A stretch of 64,000 bases of DNA from Haliclystus octoradiatus (GCA_916610825.1 OU744453.1:1804724-1868723), one strand, 5' to 3'. Positions 1 through 22,980 are shown, counted from the stretch's first letter. Made by a program: numbers and translations. Notes: generated by a model not told the origin, from the letters alone.

Positions 1-178
1 ATCGGTTATATAGAACACATAAAACACATAAAACACATAAAACACACAAAGTGTATGCCCCCATACCCCCTCGAATTGACCATTTTTTGAGAAAACCCCT
101 ATATTTTATCCCCAGAATACGGAATTTAAAAATCTCACTATTTTTTCAAATCTGAAGTTGGAAGGTCTGAGAACACAT

Positions 179-263
179 TAAACATATGCACACTTGAATA
201 CTAACTAATTAACCAGCAACCGGGGAAAAAGCTACTCTAAATTACTCCGTTTGTGGAAAAAAT
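179..263 (+). repeat. SINE-B 3' fragment
   Basis: The order of short blocks (a run of ACTAA, AATTAACCAGC, a CCGGGGAAAAAGCT block, then TTTGTGGAAAAA) matches the 3' half of the fuller copy at 37433-37656. The tRNA-like head is missing, as expected for a truncated copy. Confidence 0.5.
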
Positions 264-1009
264 TATTGTAAAGAATATTTAAGTCTATTTCAAAACTATA
301 TATGTCTCTAGTTCAATCAATACTTCTGATGATACCAGTCTATGTACAGAAACAGGCAAAGACTTATTTCTGATCATTATTCATCATGAGTACTAAGAGA
401 AAAAGATAACGGGCTTTTTTGCTGTTAAGCTATTGTTCATAATTTAATCACATCTGATCCCATGTGATCATGTAACACCGTCAGCTTTATGCCTGGCGGT
501 TTTGCGTCTTACTTTAAAGCGTTTACCATATGTAATTATGTATTTTTTATGTCGCATAAATAACTTCTTAACTAACTTAACTAATTAAATAAAGATCAAC
601 GATGCATAGCGGTTGCTTTGGCAATCGAAGGGGGAAGCCCTTGTTTTTGCTAGTTTGCGGTCGGGAGCAGCAAAAGAAAGCCATGGAAAAGATTTGTTTT
701 ATTTCGCTAAGAAAGGGATAAATCGCAAATGGAAACAAAACGTATACGAATACCTAGTTTAAATCTCAGCGGTTCTAGTAATACCATGTACAAAATATTT
801 GGTGACGAACTGGTGGATTAGCAAGCGGTTTTGGAAACTCTATTTTATTACCAGTAATACAAGTATTATCATATTTGAAATGAGCTTTGTGAATAAAGTA
901 TTTTTTCAATCAGAGAAAAACGGCAATATATTTTCTACATTGGCATTGGCTCCTTAAAATTCACTACAGAGAAAAGACATTCTAATTTTGAAAAAAAATG
1001 GAGAATGAA

Positions 1010-1133
1010 TGCCCAACAGAAATTACGAGCCGTTCATAAATGTTCATAAAGTTCATGAAAAGTCCACCAACCGCTTAATGTTCATGAACTCTTCAAAAAA
1101 ATTCATGAACTCAGTAAATTCTTTCGCAGGGGG
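1010..1133. repeat. GTTCATGAAC-rich element, degenerate
   Basis: Several TTCATGAA and TTCATAAA motifs lie within about 120 bp, and the right edge reads TTTCGCAGGGGG. The better copy at 34683-34889 ends in the same way (TTTTTCGCAGGGG). The left end is not clear. Confidence 0.5.
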
Positions 1134-1699
1134 ATTGTTACCCGTTCAAGTACAAATCTACATATTTCATTCAATTTATCTGAATTTTCAATTATCCAAA
1201 GTTGTTTAACAAGGGCTTGACAATGGAATAGTTGGTGGATTTCAAAGGATTACCATTTCAACACTTCCCGAACGTCTTCCAACTTTTCCTTATGCGGGTT
1301 AGATTGATAATAATAATGACATTTCCTAAATTTATAAGTTCAATGATTTACATGGTATTGATCAATGTTTTTTTATACATTTTATTTAAATTATATCATA
1401 GATGCCTCGTCATGCGCCAGTCAATCAAAGCCTTCAAAGGTGGACGATAAAAATAAAATATACAACGTATGTCATAACTATTTCATATTAATATTGTATA
1501 ATATTTTTATTTACCGTTGAAAGGTCAAACCACGCATCACTGAAAATCATCGACAGCATTCGATTCATCTTGAATCTAAATTTTTTCAGATTCAGGAAAC
1601 AGATTGGGAAATTTCTCAAAGCAAAAGTGGAAGCACGGAGCTGTCATGATCGCATTTGCTTGTTGTGATCAGAAATCAGACACGCTGGCCAGAAATGAC

Positions 1700-1819
1700 C
1701 AGAGGTGGGAAGGAGTTACATCCCTCATGGAGGATTCTTAGTCCCCTCTTGAAAATTTTTTACACTGATTATTTTCCATAAATAGCCTCCTTGTTGGCAA
1801 AATCCTGGTGCCACCCCTG
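1700..1819. mobile_element. Decayed hAT-like MITE
   Basis: The left end CAGAGGTGG and right end GGTGCCACCCCTG resemble the ends of the intact MITE at 15167-15396. No 8-bp duplication survives (GAAATGAC against ACTCTGAC), so this would be an old copy. Confidence 0.35.
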
Positions 1820-2236
1820 ACTCTGACTTCACTTAACTTTGAATCTCCTTTTTCAAGATTTGAAACGAGCAATACTTCCAACATTTATTTCTCAAAAAAC
1901 ACTCCTCGATGTTTGAAAAACTTGACAAAGGGATCAAGGCAAGACATACAATTTGAATTAATTTTAGAATTCAATGGATTTTGCTACCGGTACTTGTATT
2001 TTGAATGCTCTTTCTGGTCACTTCACATCCATCTCTGCAGAAGTTTCTTGTATACCTGAAACTAATTTATAATTCAGCTCAATTTAATAATTAATAATTT
2101 AATAACATTTAAAATCACCTACTGTACAGGCGATACATAAGTGGGCTACTTCCTATCAAGTTAAATTAAGAAACTGATCAATTATTGAATAATTTTTATC
2201 ATATAGCTTGAAATTAGAGGTAAAAAGAGGTATAAG

Positions 2237-2634
2237 ATGTTCAAACGTTTGCAAAAAGCGTTCGATGCTATGAGTAGGTAAGTATAATTATGCACATCTA
2301 TATGCAAGTCATTGTCATTATCTATAAGAGGTTAAACCATTAAGTCTGCTACTTTCTCCTTACATACTTTACCTCTTGACTCATAAAGTATCGCTCATGG
2401 AGAACTGTGCACCAATTGCTTAATCGTAGTCATTAGTGTATCAATGGATTGTCTCATTTGAGAATTGCAACAAAAGTGAGCACAATATAGAGGTGGTCGT
2501 TATACGGAGGTGTTCGTTATAGAAGGTTTAATTGTGCTGTTAAATTAATAGTCTTAGTGGTTAATGAATGTATTCTATATGAACATTACCAATTTCTGTT
2601 ATATTTTTACAGCTCGACTTCGTCTGATTCAGAT
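2237..2634 (+). CDS. Two candidate alternative 5' exons of the first calmodulin-like gene
   Basis: An ATG at 2237 opens 13 codons plus two bases (MFKRLQKAFDAMS...) ending at 2277 before a perfect GTAAGT donor. A 22-nt microexon at 2613-2634 follows a pyrimidine-rich tract and CAG, continues the frame (Ser/Thr/Asp-rich SSSTSSDSD) and ends before another perfect GTAAGT, in phase 0. The next recognised exon of the calmodulin-like gene (5360-5390) also starts in phase 0, so the pair could replace the usual one-codon ATG exon at 4745 and add a 21-residue N-terminus. The splice signals and phases are seen; the link to the gene is inference. It could also be the start of an unrelated gene. Confidence 0.4.
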
Positions 2635-4744
2635 GTAAGTATCAGAAAATATATATACATATAATTTGATTGGAATTAGATTAAAATGTGTGAGTAAATA
2701 ATGGTTTGCTTTGTGATAATTGTAATGAAATAATTCTTAAGAATATTCTTTTACTCCTCTGTTGTGTTGTGAAATCTCTATCCGGTATTGGCTATATCAA
2801 ACAATTATGACTGATTTTGAAATTCGTAGGACGGACTTTATTATTATTATTAGTTTAATATTTCACGAGGAAAAACCTAACTCATCATTGATGGTTTTCA
2901 GTAGGCTCCTCACTAATAACCTAAAATACAATTTAATTAATATAATTAATTAATTAATTAATAAAGAGAATACTTAACCTTATCAATCAATCTCCTTCAT
3001 TAAATCGACAAATGGATTCAATTCCATCGTTATTACTCTCATGAACAAAGTGCTTCAAGTACAATGGGTCCCAATAGACCAGTATATTACTATTCCCAAT
3101 AGACCTTAGTATTAAATTTCATATTTATGTAGTTATATAAATAGGTAACATGTATTTTTTAGCTTGATAATGGCTTCAGTGCAAAGCCAAAACGTTGCAA
3201 ATAAAAATATAAAATTAATTGCGTTGTCTTTTATTACAAAATTAACCGTATATGTAAACAATTGAAGAAAAAACGTTGAAATAAATTAATATAATATAGT
3301 GAAGTAAATTAAAATAACATAGAACTAGAATAGAAGTTATATATCGGACTTGATATGATTCCGATATTGTAAATTTGAAGCCCGATCAGATAAAACATTT
3401 TCTAATGCTCAACCAATATATATGTAAAATGTTATCCGTATTTGATTTGCTGACGAAAGAAAGTTGCTAATATTTATAAAGCAAGCTTCAACTTGTTCCC
3501 GATTCGAGAGCATTATAGATTGATGTATCCAAGAGAATTAAAAATATCGGTATCTCGGGAGCAAGATATCGCAGATCTGAAGCTCAAATTCAAGAATTTC
3601 TTGAAAATTAATAAACAACATAGTGATATTTAATGGAGACATGAAATTTTAATGGAGTAAAAAGTGGGAACATTGAATCAAATTGTCATAGAAATTGTAT
3701 TGGTTATTATTCTTTTTTACATGATTTACCAAATTCCAATGAGTTTTTTTCTTTCTTTTTTAAGAATTCAACGAGAGATAGTCAATCAATCGCTCTAAGA
3801 CGTTTGATGTATAAATAGTATTAATATCGTCAGGTGATTTATTTCGACTCTTGACAATGTTGAAAATAAATATGAGTTAAATTAAATCGTCTGATAATCA
3901 TCTTATAGTATTTATGAAACTCATAAGTATTGACTATTTTACAACTTTAAATTATAAAATGTTTGTTATGGTTACATTAAAGTTATCTTGAAAATAATTC
4001 TGTTATTTTGAATATTAAAATTATGTCCGTTTTAAGGACATTTCAGTTACGTTGATGCAACCGTCTTATTTTTGTGTGTCCTTTACTTCAATTGACTTTA
4101 CAGTGTCGTGCATAAAAGAACCGATTAGCATATAAATCTTGAAAGTTATCAACGCGTAACGATTTGTTTTAAATTTTTGTTAAATCAATTTTGTTTTTGA
4201 AAACATCTGTTTGTGTATACTATTTCAATTTTGAAGAATAACAGAAAGTTTTAACATCAAATATTTCATTGATATATTACCTATAGTATTTATAGACTTC
4301 AGACTGGTTTTATTACCAGGAATAGGCTTAAATCTTTAGCAAATTCCAAGTTTATATCAATTTTTTGTTGTTACATTGTTTCAAAGGGTAGCTCTCAAAG
4401 TCAAATACAGGAGGGAACTTGTATATAGCTTACAATTCAATCAATATATTAAAATATCTATAATTATGTTTAATTGAATATTATAACACTTTAAAAACAA
4501 ATATGTTTAATTTATTTATATTCACCTTCAAATTCTTTGTTTTTTAATTTTCAAAAGTGAAATATTACAAATTCTACAAACATTATGATGTAGGATCGTA
4601 CCCCCTTTTGTAAGTTTTGTTCTCGGTTTTATGCTGATTCCATATGCAACAGAAATGTTCTTAACTTAGTAGCTTCACGCCTTGGTTTGGAAACGGACAT
4701 ATTTTATCAAGAAATTTAGCTGTTCACAAATACATCTAGGAATA
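2635..4744. other. AT-rich stretch upstream of the first calmodulin-like gene
   Basis: No ORF or clear mobile element was found, apart from a short stem-loop with AAAACGTTGCAAATAAA at about 3163-3205. It would be an intron if the exons at 2237 and 2613 splice to 5360. The promoter for the ATG exon at 4745 should lie near its right edge. Confidence 0.4.
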
Positions 4745-8877
<4,133 letters not shown>

Positions 8878-9144
8878 ACAAATTGTAGATATCATTCTAT
8901 ATATACCGTATTTTATTTCGAAAATGTATTTTCCATATCGTTATTAATATTATGAAAGATATGTATTTACTTGCTTATTTTTAACAATATTTGAATTGGT
9001 AACTTTCAAATGTTTCTCTTTAAACTGTCCTGTTTCATCTTATTATTTTATTATATATTTTATAAAAACTTATTTTATTGTTTTAGCTCTGTTTATCTTA
9101 TTTTGAAAGACGGGTGCTTGTCGTAATGTCTAAACAAAGCAAGA

Positions 9145-9150
9145 AATAAA
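9145..9150 (+). terminator. Candidate poly(A) signal, calmodulin-like gene 1
   Basis: AATAAA lies 268 bases after the stop codon and about 300 bases before the next gene's ATG. A second AATAAA (8873-8878) overlaps the stop codon itself. Confidence 0.4.
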
Positions 9151-9454
9151 ATACAAGCATTATTTTGTCGTTGACATAAAGCCTTGACTTTTGTTTTCTA
9201 CTTTGCAAACCTTTGCGTGAGAAACAAAAGATTATTTTATCGCAAGCCTTATTTTATTTGATCTATTGCTAGACAACCGTGAATTTACATAAACAAGGAG
9301 AGCAACGAAACGAATTTGCACTGTGCTTTAGCATTTTTGCATATAGGTTTTCTCATTGCTAAATTAACCCAATTCACAAATTATATTATATTTAATTGCA
9401 TTCGATTCTATATAGAAGTTTATATATCGTGCTATTTTTCTCATTAGTATTATT

Positions 9455-12400
9455 ATGTCCAAGGTAAGTTTTAATTTTAATTGAAGTTTTGGTATGTTCG
9501 ATAGGCTATCTGATCATTTATGGTGTTTGTTTTTCGGCTTTTTTTCGACTTTCAGCTTTATAAACACACCAATTTTAAACCCACAATCAAGATACATTTG
9601 GCCGTTGACTTGCTTCTGAAATTTCTTTTTGTCAAGAATTATATATGTTACATTTCTTTCAAAGTATTCCATGTTAATTATTTATAAGCGGAATATTCAA
9701 TAAAATTATAAATGAACCGGTAAAGAGCTACATACCAACTCTCGCTACTCTGAGTAATTCTCGCGTAATTGTCTTCACAATTTCACGTTAAATGCGTAAT
9801 AATATCCATGCATTATATTTTAACACTACAAGCGGGCGACATTCGGCACTAAACTGTAGCTCTGAAGTAGTATATCTTTTTCATCTTTAGTATTATATGC
9901 CTTATATTGGCCTGTATTTGATTACATAGAATTTCGAGGTTGTTAAAATAGTTACAATTTCAACCCCCCTGAAACGATAATGTTGCTATTGTATATGATG
10001 TTTCTGGTCAAATAATAATTAGATAGGTGGATTCCAGCGTGTTTCATTTCGAATTTGGATGTACGCTTGCTGTGCCTCATTGGATATTTCATACACAAAT
10101 TATAAAACATTTTTAATCACGTGGACTCCACTATATGCAATTAGTATATATAGCAGATGTTTTTGGGTTAATTAAACTCCATCAATCAATGCACTCATGC
10201 ATTATCTATAAATCTATGCAGGTCTTAATAACTCGAAGTCGAAACTTTATCCATACAAGTTATGGAACAGATAATCAAAGCAGCGAGCCTAGAATCCTAC
10301 CTATAGTTTCTATTTTGAATTTGCTCACCGTCTAGAGGTTCTGAGCTAATGCACTCCTACAAACGTCACACGTTTATAATTTCTAAACGTTGTGTATCGT
10401 TGGATAGCTAGGTTTACATCGAACCATCGGAGTGTCCCCAATACTCTGTAACGGAAACAGATATACATATAATAAAATGAAAAAGTTGTCTTTCATTTTC
10501 GTCCTCTTTGATAAATGTATCTAATACGTATTATTAAATCAACTATAGGACGAATAGTTTTAAGGCATCGCCCTGGATTTTAAAACTACAGCGGGATTCG
10601 AAGGAGGAGTTTGGGTGTTATAATGCGATATTACATTTCAAATGCACTTTTGTACAATCAACTTGAACAGACTTCAGCTTCGAAGTTTTGCCAAGCTAGA
10701 CAAATTGCGTCGGGTTTTACTGTCTTGACTGGTTTATATGTCACACGCTTTTGCCAGGTCGCGCCAAGAAGATTTGCAACTTGCAGACTTTATATACTTA
10801 ATGCACTATATGTGCAGCACTACTAAACAGGGTTTGCCACACCCCTTGTCACACAAATGTTGACATTAATCTCCATAAAATGACATTCTAGCCTTGAGAA
10901 TTATTTTTCTTCACAGCAAGACAAGTTATCGAAAAAACAGCTTGATGGTAAGTAATATTATTCCTTCACTTATGATATTCTTCTATACATAATGAACTGA
11001 CAAAATACCAAGTTACAAATAATTTTGAATCATGCATCTAATTACTCGGCAAACTTCTATACCCAGAGGGAATGTAACTTTCATACTTTTGATATACGCG
11101 GGGACGATCAAATATTAGACGCTACCTTTTTCAAAATTCATCAAAAAATTGTAGGGGTATGATTTACCGGAAAACATTTTTTTAGGTATACAGTTGAACA
11201 TACGTCAAATTTCTTTGTTTTTGCTTGAATTTTTTTCGTCATTTTCTCAAGGCAATATTTCCTTTTTGGTCATCCTATTAAAGTTTTACATAAACAATTA
11301 ACCCCGTCGAAGTGCATTGTAGGGAAGTTACCCAAGTCTACAGACTGTTGATACAGTATATTTTCGGTATGATAATTCTAGCGATACATTACTAGAATAT
11401 TTTTCTTGAAAACCAATCGAGAAACAGCGAAAATCTGGACCACGTGAACATGCACACGTGCATGCACAGTCTTTCGCATTTATAGGTGTACTATCAAGGT
11501 GGCCAATGTGTAGAGGTGACCTTTAAAGCAGGTTAGTTCAAACATACGTTTCTACTGATTACAGAGTTCAAGGATGCCTTTTCATTGTTCGATCGTGATG
11601 GAGACGGCGCTGTTACTGCAAAAGAAATCAAAACTGTCATGAAAAACCTGGGACGAAATCCATCTGATCAAGAACTTAAAGACATTATGTCAGAGGTTGA
11701 TTCTGATGGTAAGATGGATTTCCGCCTCTGTATTAGGTTTCATGAACCATTCATCAAAGATTCATAAACATTGTCCATGAAAAATGAGGCATTTAACAGT
11801 TCATCCTGAGCTTATTAGAAGGTGTTCATAAAAAGCTCGTGTGAACGTCAACAAAGTTCATGAACTGTTTTTTTTTTCAACTCTTTATGAACTGTTCATG
11901 AACCGTTTATAAGCTGTTTATAGACAGTTCAGTTCGTTCATGAACGTTCATACAATTCATGAAAAGGTTTATGAAAAACCGGTCATTTGTTCATGAATTG
12001 TACATTAGGTTATCACAGACTGTTCATGAATGTTCAAAAAGTTCATTCAAAAGTTCTCGGAAAAGAGGCACTAAATTTAATATTCATGAAATCATGAAAT
12101 AAGGTGTTCATCAACTGTGTATCAGATTGGTGCATTTTCCAATTGGAGCATAGTGAGTCAAATTCACAGCGAAATAAACTGCCGTTATTTGTCTCTCTAA
12201 AAGCTATAGGGTCATGCCCCTCAATAATTGCATGTCTATGACAAAGTTGTCAAGTTCATGAGCTGAGAGCTGTTTATGTACTTTACATAAGCCTCATGAA
12301 ATACATCAACCTTTATTATTTTCGTCCATTTTGTTTTCAATGTCTAGGAAGTGGTTCGATTGATTTTGACGAATTTCTTATTATGATGACAAAAATGATG

Positions 12401-13363
12401 GAACTCAATATTGGCGAAGGAGGCAGTGATCATAGCGAGGCTTTCAATCTACTGGAAAGCACTGTTGCATCTGGGATATCTGTTGATGATTTAAAATCTA
12501 TACTACAACAATGTGGAGAAAGGTTATCTGATAGAGAAATCCGACTTATTTTACAAGAAGCTGATCCAGACAGCAAAGGCAAAGTGTCTTATGAACGTAA
12601 GGATTTCACAAGGCATATTATTGCTTGATAATATTCTGAGACACAAAATGGGAGGATTTTTGAAAACAAAATTGCAAGAGCACTAGATTATTCAACTGAG
12701 AAAAGCCGTACACGAAATAGTTGCTATTTAATCCTTTCTGCATCATAAGTTTACAGGACGGTAAAAATATCACTTTTGAATCAATCAGTGAACACCATTT
12801 GTTACCGTGAAAACAATTTTTTCAGGATTTGACTCCGAGTCCAGCTCCAAAAATGTTACCAATAATAAAGTAGAAGCCAACTCCGACTCTAGCTTCAAAA
12901 TATTTGAGACAAACAATTGCCTATCTGACAAGAAATTTACTCCTGTCCGGCGGCTCTTGTTGATTTGCGGATACCCCTGCCGGAATCGAAGTTTGACTCC
13001 TATTTCCACCCCTCTAAAACATGGTACAAATAAAGCAACAGGCAAAATTGAATTTAATATATTTATCTTTTTGTTATTCTCGACTACTGCCAACTTTGAA
13101 CCGTTACTGCATCAATCGAAGTGTTTACAACAATTTTATTCAACGTATCTTTAATTTTTAATATTTAGCTTCTACAGTTTGTAGTTTTCTCAAAGTTTAT
13201 TCCTTATTTGATTTTAGTTTTTGGTTGCGGCAATTGAATGCCTACTTGTAGGTACCCTACCCTTTATACCTTATTGTATATTTTACTTTTTTTATTGCAA
13301 CAGAATAAATTATATATTCTTGTTTTGTTTTCAGAATTTTGCAGTGTGTTTATGTTTGGCTAA
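9455..13363 (+). CDS. Calmodulin-like EF-hand protein 2 (diverged, 153 aa)
   Basis: Coding exons are 9455-9463, 10917-10947, 11565-11708, 12348-12596 and 13335-13363 (9/31/144/249/29 nt), all in phase, giving 153 codons plus stop. It begins [21 protein letters not shown]-hand 1 ([12 protein letters not shown]) and EF-hand 2 ([12 protein letters not shown]) keep their ligands, so the N-lobe should bind Ca2+. In EF-hand 3 nearly every ligand is replaced ([12 protein letters not shown]), with a Gly/Ser insertion before it. EF-hand 4 ([12 protein letters not shown]) has Gln at the last position. The tail QFCSVFMFG resembles the tail of the preceding gene and not calmodulin, so the two are sister copies or converged. 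Such an N-lobe-only sensor is reminiscent of some troponin-C-like proteins, but I cannot assign a partner. Confidence 0.87.
11741..12120. repeat. Cluster of TTCATGAA palindromes
   Basis: More than a dozen TTCATGAA, GTTCATGAAC or one-mismatch variants lie within 380 bp of intron 3 of the second calmodulin-like gene. No sharp terminal inverted repeats were identified. It is the largest cluster of this motif in the window. Confidence 0.6.
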
Positions 13364-16100
13364 AAATATATCAAGATTAAACGACTTATATACGACGCAG
13401 GCAGAGTAGAATTTTCATGGATTATTTATAACCCTCTTTCTTTCATTGAACGACTTACTTTTTATACAGTATTTTAATCTTCTATTATGACCTTCAATAT
13501 TTTATATGATAGGTCGTCGTCTATCCTTTAATTCAAAGTAATTTAATTTAATTATCGATTGTTATTTGGACTTTGTTGTGGTTTTTGTTAAGGAAATTAT
13601 TTGTTATATTGCTATAAAACTACCATAATCGAGGATTACTCGTTCTATTCAATGGATTGTTCTCATCTTTTTGATAATCTTATTTAAACTGTCTGTTGAT
13701 AAAACTTGAACATCTTATATTTAATAGCAAGGCCAGCAAGGCCTTTGGACATCCCATATGATATTAACTTGTTCTCGAAATTACTTCCATGTTATGGTAT
13801 ATAGGCCTATCATATCATATACAAAGTTAGCCTGCAGGATCTTTTGTGAATGAATGGCGGTCTGTAAGGCAAACTAATACAAAGTTAGAAGACATCTTAT
13901 CATTATCATGCCCAATATAAAGTGCACAAGCTAAACTACAGGTCAAAAATGTTAAAGATAACAATCTAAATTATTTCACACTCTGAAAGATTTGAATCGA
14001 ACGTTTTATTTATCCGCGATGTATTTTTCCTGGCAAAAACACCATTTATAACTCATTGGTTTCAATTTATATTTGATTGGACAGCAGATAATAGTACTAG
14101 TTCCTGGCACCTAGCTATCGTGAAAATAATTGAAATGAAATTAATCATGAATCACAAATTTTAAAAATAGACTAGAACTTATTAGATACGACACATAAAG
14201 TTTTTTTTGCAATTTTTTTGTAATATTTATACTTTTTATACTACATTAACTAACTATTTACTTCAGTAGTACTACACATCACAAACTATATTTAGGATCC
14301 GAAATTACTTATTGAATTTCAATAGGAAAAAGCTGATGAATGATTTATTATGTAGGAGTATTAAAATGTTGAAATCTGCCCAAAAGACTGTCATTGATCT
14401 GTTTTAATAATCTCATTACACAGTTTTCCAGTTAAAAATCACATTGTCATAGCAACATGTGACCTATAGAAGGCACAATAAACTTTTGATTTACGTACTG
14501 ACGTGGCATTTGATACATTTCATATTTCAACAGAAACCGAAGATCACGATTGTATTTGGAAACTGATGGAATACGTGACCTGTCAATTGACATCTTGGAC
14601 CATGTTAGAACCCAGGAAATAGCAAGATCAGACCAGTCCGTTTAACACGGTTTTATAAGTTCTTCATTGCACCGTACCCGCTAACCATGGGTACCCGGAA
14701 TCCTGCCATGATGTTAACATTATATTGATTGCAGTGAAAAATGCTAGATGACAGTTTCAAATTTTTGTAAATAGTTGTTTTACATAATATGTAGTGTTTT
14801 AAAATCGTTATTCAACGACTGTTCAGTCCAAAATCGTCTATATGCTAACACGAACACTAATGGCTAATAGCTATGTAATGAAATAGCTAATTTGATGCGA
14901 AAGCATGGTAATATGTGATGTGATATATATTTGGTCATAAAAAGCACACATATTAATTACATTACACAAGAAAAAAGCTAGGTAAATTATGACCAGGGTC
15001 AACCTTTAAGGAAAACTTATTGTTTGCTTGGGGGTGACCTCACAGTTAACAAGTTATTATAAGTCCTCAAATAATTGAGATATTAAGTATATACCCCTAT
15101 GAATAATAATATTAGATTGGTTAATAGAAATATTATATATGACCGGGTTTTCAACAAGCAAGTATACAGGGGTGGCACCTGAGGGGGGCAAGGGGCTACA
15201 GCCCTCCCGTCGGGGAAGACTAAATTTTCTGTCGGGGAATTTTTTTTAACATATTTCGTAAAAAACAATAGGAATTAGCTACATTCCAGTATTACAGACT
15301 ATTGCCAAATTGTTTCTATGTAACATGGAAATTTGGCATAGCCCCCCTTTCGGGGATGCCAGCCCCCTCGTCGGGGAAATCCTGGTGCCACCCCTGCAAG
15401 TATACCGGGGAAATTAATCGATTGCAACACGGTTACAAGTTGTTACTTCACGCGTGTGTTATGCAGGGGACAGTGATGTCGATTGACAAGTGCATATTTA
15501 TATAGTAAATATAATTTACTTATTAAAACACAGTACTATAATATATACATATATCATCCTAGCTATCACGTTGACATTTATTGACACACGAAAATAGATC
15601 TGAGACTATAATCATATATTTTTTTTATAAAGGTCAATCCAATGCTGGTAACTATAGTAACTTAACTTAAACCGACTCTATCATGCAAATTTCCGTGTTT
15701 ATATTTGATATTTAGAAAGGAAACCTCACTCATCTCAGAGAAATCCTATATCAAAATTATGATTCAATCTAAATAATCTAAAATTAACGTATCTATCAGC
15801 AGGAACAACATTTAAAACCTTATGCATGAAAAGGTATATAGGTTACTATAAATAAACTAACTTTTATAACAATAATTGATATTATAAGATATTTTTGAAA
15901 GACAGGTTGTTTGTACGATGTACACCTAAGACACTGACTGAAACTAATGATGTTTATTCAACAGATTTCAACAGAATAAACACATCACATATTCTGTAAG
16001 ATTCTATCGGTGTTTTCGTATTCGGATTATATTTCTATCTATCGAATCTTAAAAAAGGATTACGGATTAATGTATTTATATTTCCTCATTCCGATCACAA
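13364..16100. other. Intergenic region before calmodulin
   Basis: No coding exon was recognised in this 2.7-kb gap. It contains the 3' flank of calmodulin-like gene 2 (an ATTAAA at 13376), one intact hAT MITE at 15167-15396, and the distal promoter of calmodulin at its right edge. Confidence 0.5.
15167..15396. mobile_element. hAT MITE with 8-bp target-site duplication
   Basis: The terminal inverted repeats CAGGGGTGGCACC and GGTGCCACCCCTG are exact mirror images, flanked by the direct repeat CAAGTATA at 15159-15166 and 15397-15404. An 8-bp duplication with CAGGG ends is typical of the hAT superfamily. At 230 bp it cannot encode a transposase. A GTCGGGGAA motif recurs inside. Confidence 0.93.
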
Positions 16101-16212
16101 TGACGTCATTTACTGAAATTACCGCTGTACCATGTAATTGATGGCAAATAGCGTTCAGTGATTGGTTAATGTACTCTCCATATATGGTTCCATATCGACC
16201 AATCAACATTGG
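16101..16212 (+). promoter_or_regulatory. Calmodulin promoter motif cluster (CRE, CArG, CCAAT)
   Basis: A perfect CRE (TGACGTCA) lies at 16101-16108 and a perfect CArG box (CCATATATGG) at 16178-16187. CCAAT boxes occur in reverse at 16161-16165 and 16208-16212 and forward at 16199-16203. All sit 430-545 bases upstream of the calmodulin ATG. CREB and SRF are the known binders of the first two motifs; their use here is inference. Confidence 0.5.
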
Positions 16213-16644
16213 TCAGAGTCACGCAAAATTTTTTGTTTCAAAATTTTATTTTACTTCGCGTCGTTTTGAAACAATAATTTATCTCCAAATACTCTCCCAA
16301 CCTAATACTTCATCCTCGACAGGTTGAAAAATCGAAATCATAAATAGCTTGAGCTTCTCGATAGTTTGTTCTTGTCGTACAAGGTTTTATTCTTCTCTCA
16401 ATTTTACACCATTTTACAATTTGTTTTCACCGTGATTGACATGGTAACAGGGTTGGACATCCCATCGTTTCCAAATATGGTGAATCTTATTGTTCTCAGG
16501 CTACTTCCGTTTTGAAATCGGCGCCGCGCTACAATTTCTCGCGTTCCCTTCACTGCCGTTTCTCTCTTCCTTCAGTTCGCCTTGAGTTGTTTGACTGCAG
16601 TTTGTCCTTCTTTGACAGAAAACAATTAATTTAGAATATCAAAA

Positions 16645-22013
<5,369 letters not shown>

Positions 22014-22980
22014 AAATGGTTAATGTCTATATAAAAAAAGAACTAGTCAGTTGCACAAGCTACTTTCATGCAGCGCACTTGAGGACTACGCACAAACTCC
22101 AACTAATGTTGCTGTCGTTATGTATAATCATATATTAATAGAAAAAACATTTTCATCATAATATTGTTTACCATCAGATGTTGTTTGTGTGTCAACACAT
22201 TATTATTATTTACTTAATTTTGATTGTAAATGACAAACACTTTCTTCCAGATGAATAACTGATTCAGATAGGACAAGTTATTTACTACAATTCCTTTGTA
22301 TAGAAAACTGTCTGTTACATCTTTGTTTATTGTTTTCAACAAGGAAGTTAATTGATTTGAAATTGCACATTTTATTTTTCTCCTCCCGGTTGTACTATTG
22401 ATTTTTAACAGCATAAAAGAGTCAAATCTTTTGCAGCCATTTGAAAATTTTGATCTTGGATATTTTTGATACGAAAATGATACAGAATTCTACGGTAACA
22501 TAACATAAGTCTATCTGGGAAGAAAATATACTAAAAATGTTGCACTGGAACCATTGCCTGTTAACTATTAACTACTGCTTACTGTATTTGTACATGTTTG
22601 CTGGGATTCTACCGCGTGCTTTTTCTGATTGGAGAAGAAACAAGTTGTTTTGGGAGTTTCAAATAGGTGCAAGATTTTTGGGGGAGTCAGCTCTGTTTGC
22701 TGCTGGGTAAAAAAGATTGTTGACATATTTTTCCTATTTCTTTGAGATTTTAAACATTTATAGTTGTTTGCCATACAAATGGTTTTGTACTACATATATT
22801 ACAACCAAATGATTTCAACACTCTTTTTTATTGTTGTTACATTCTGTGTCACCATAGTTACCAGTGCGGCGTTTACCCACGTGATACTCAGTCCAACCAA
22901 CACAATATTTTCAATAGTCCCATGATACACTTACCAGTACATCATCAGGCATTTTTGTTAGCATTTATGGGTATTATTAA

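Larger units (their letters stand above)
1..2236. other. Intergenic region with decayed repeats
   Basis: No convincing coding exon was seen here. The stretch contains a short AAAACACAT tandem run (about 17-52), a 3' tail of the second SINE family (about 179-263), a GTTCATGAAC-rich element (about 1010-1133) and a decayed hAT-like copy (about 1700-1819). The rest is AT-rich sequence in which I recognise nothing. Confidence 0.5.

Noticed and set aside
9126-9150. ATG TCT AAA CAA... as start of calmodulin-like gene 2
   Set aside because: It reaches a stop after seven codons; the ATG at 9455 has a GTAAGT donor and correct phase.
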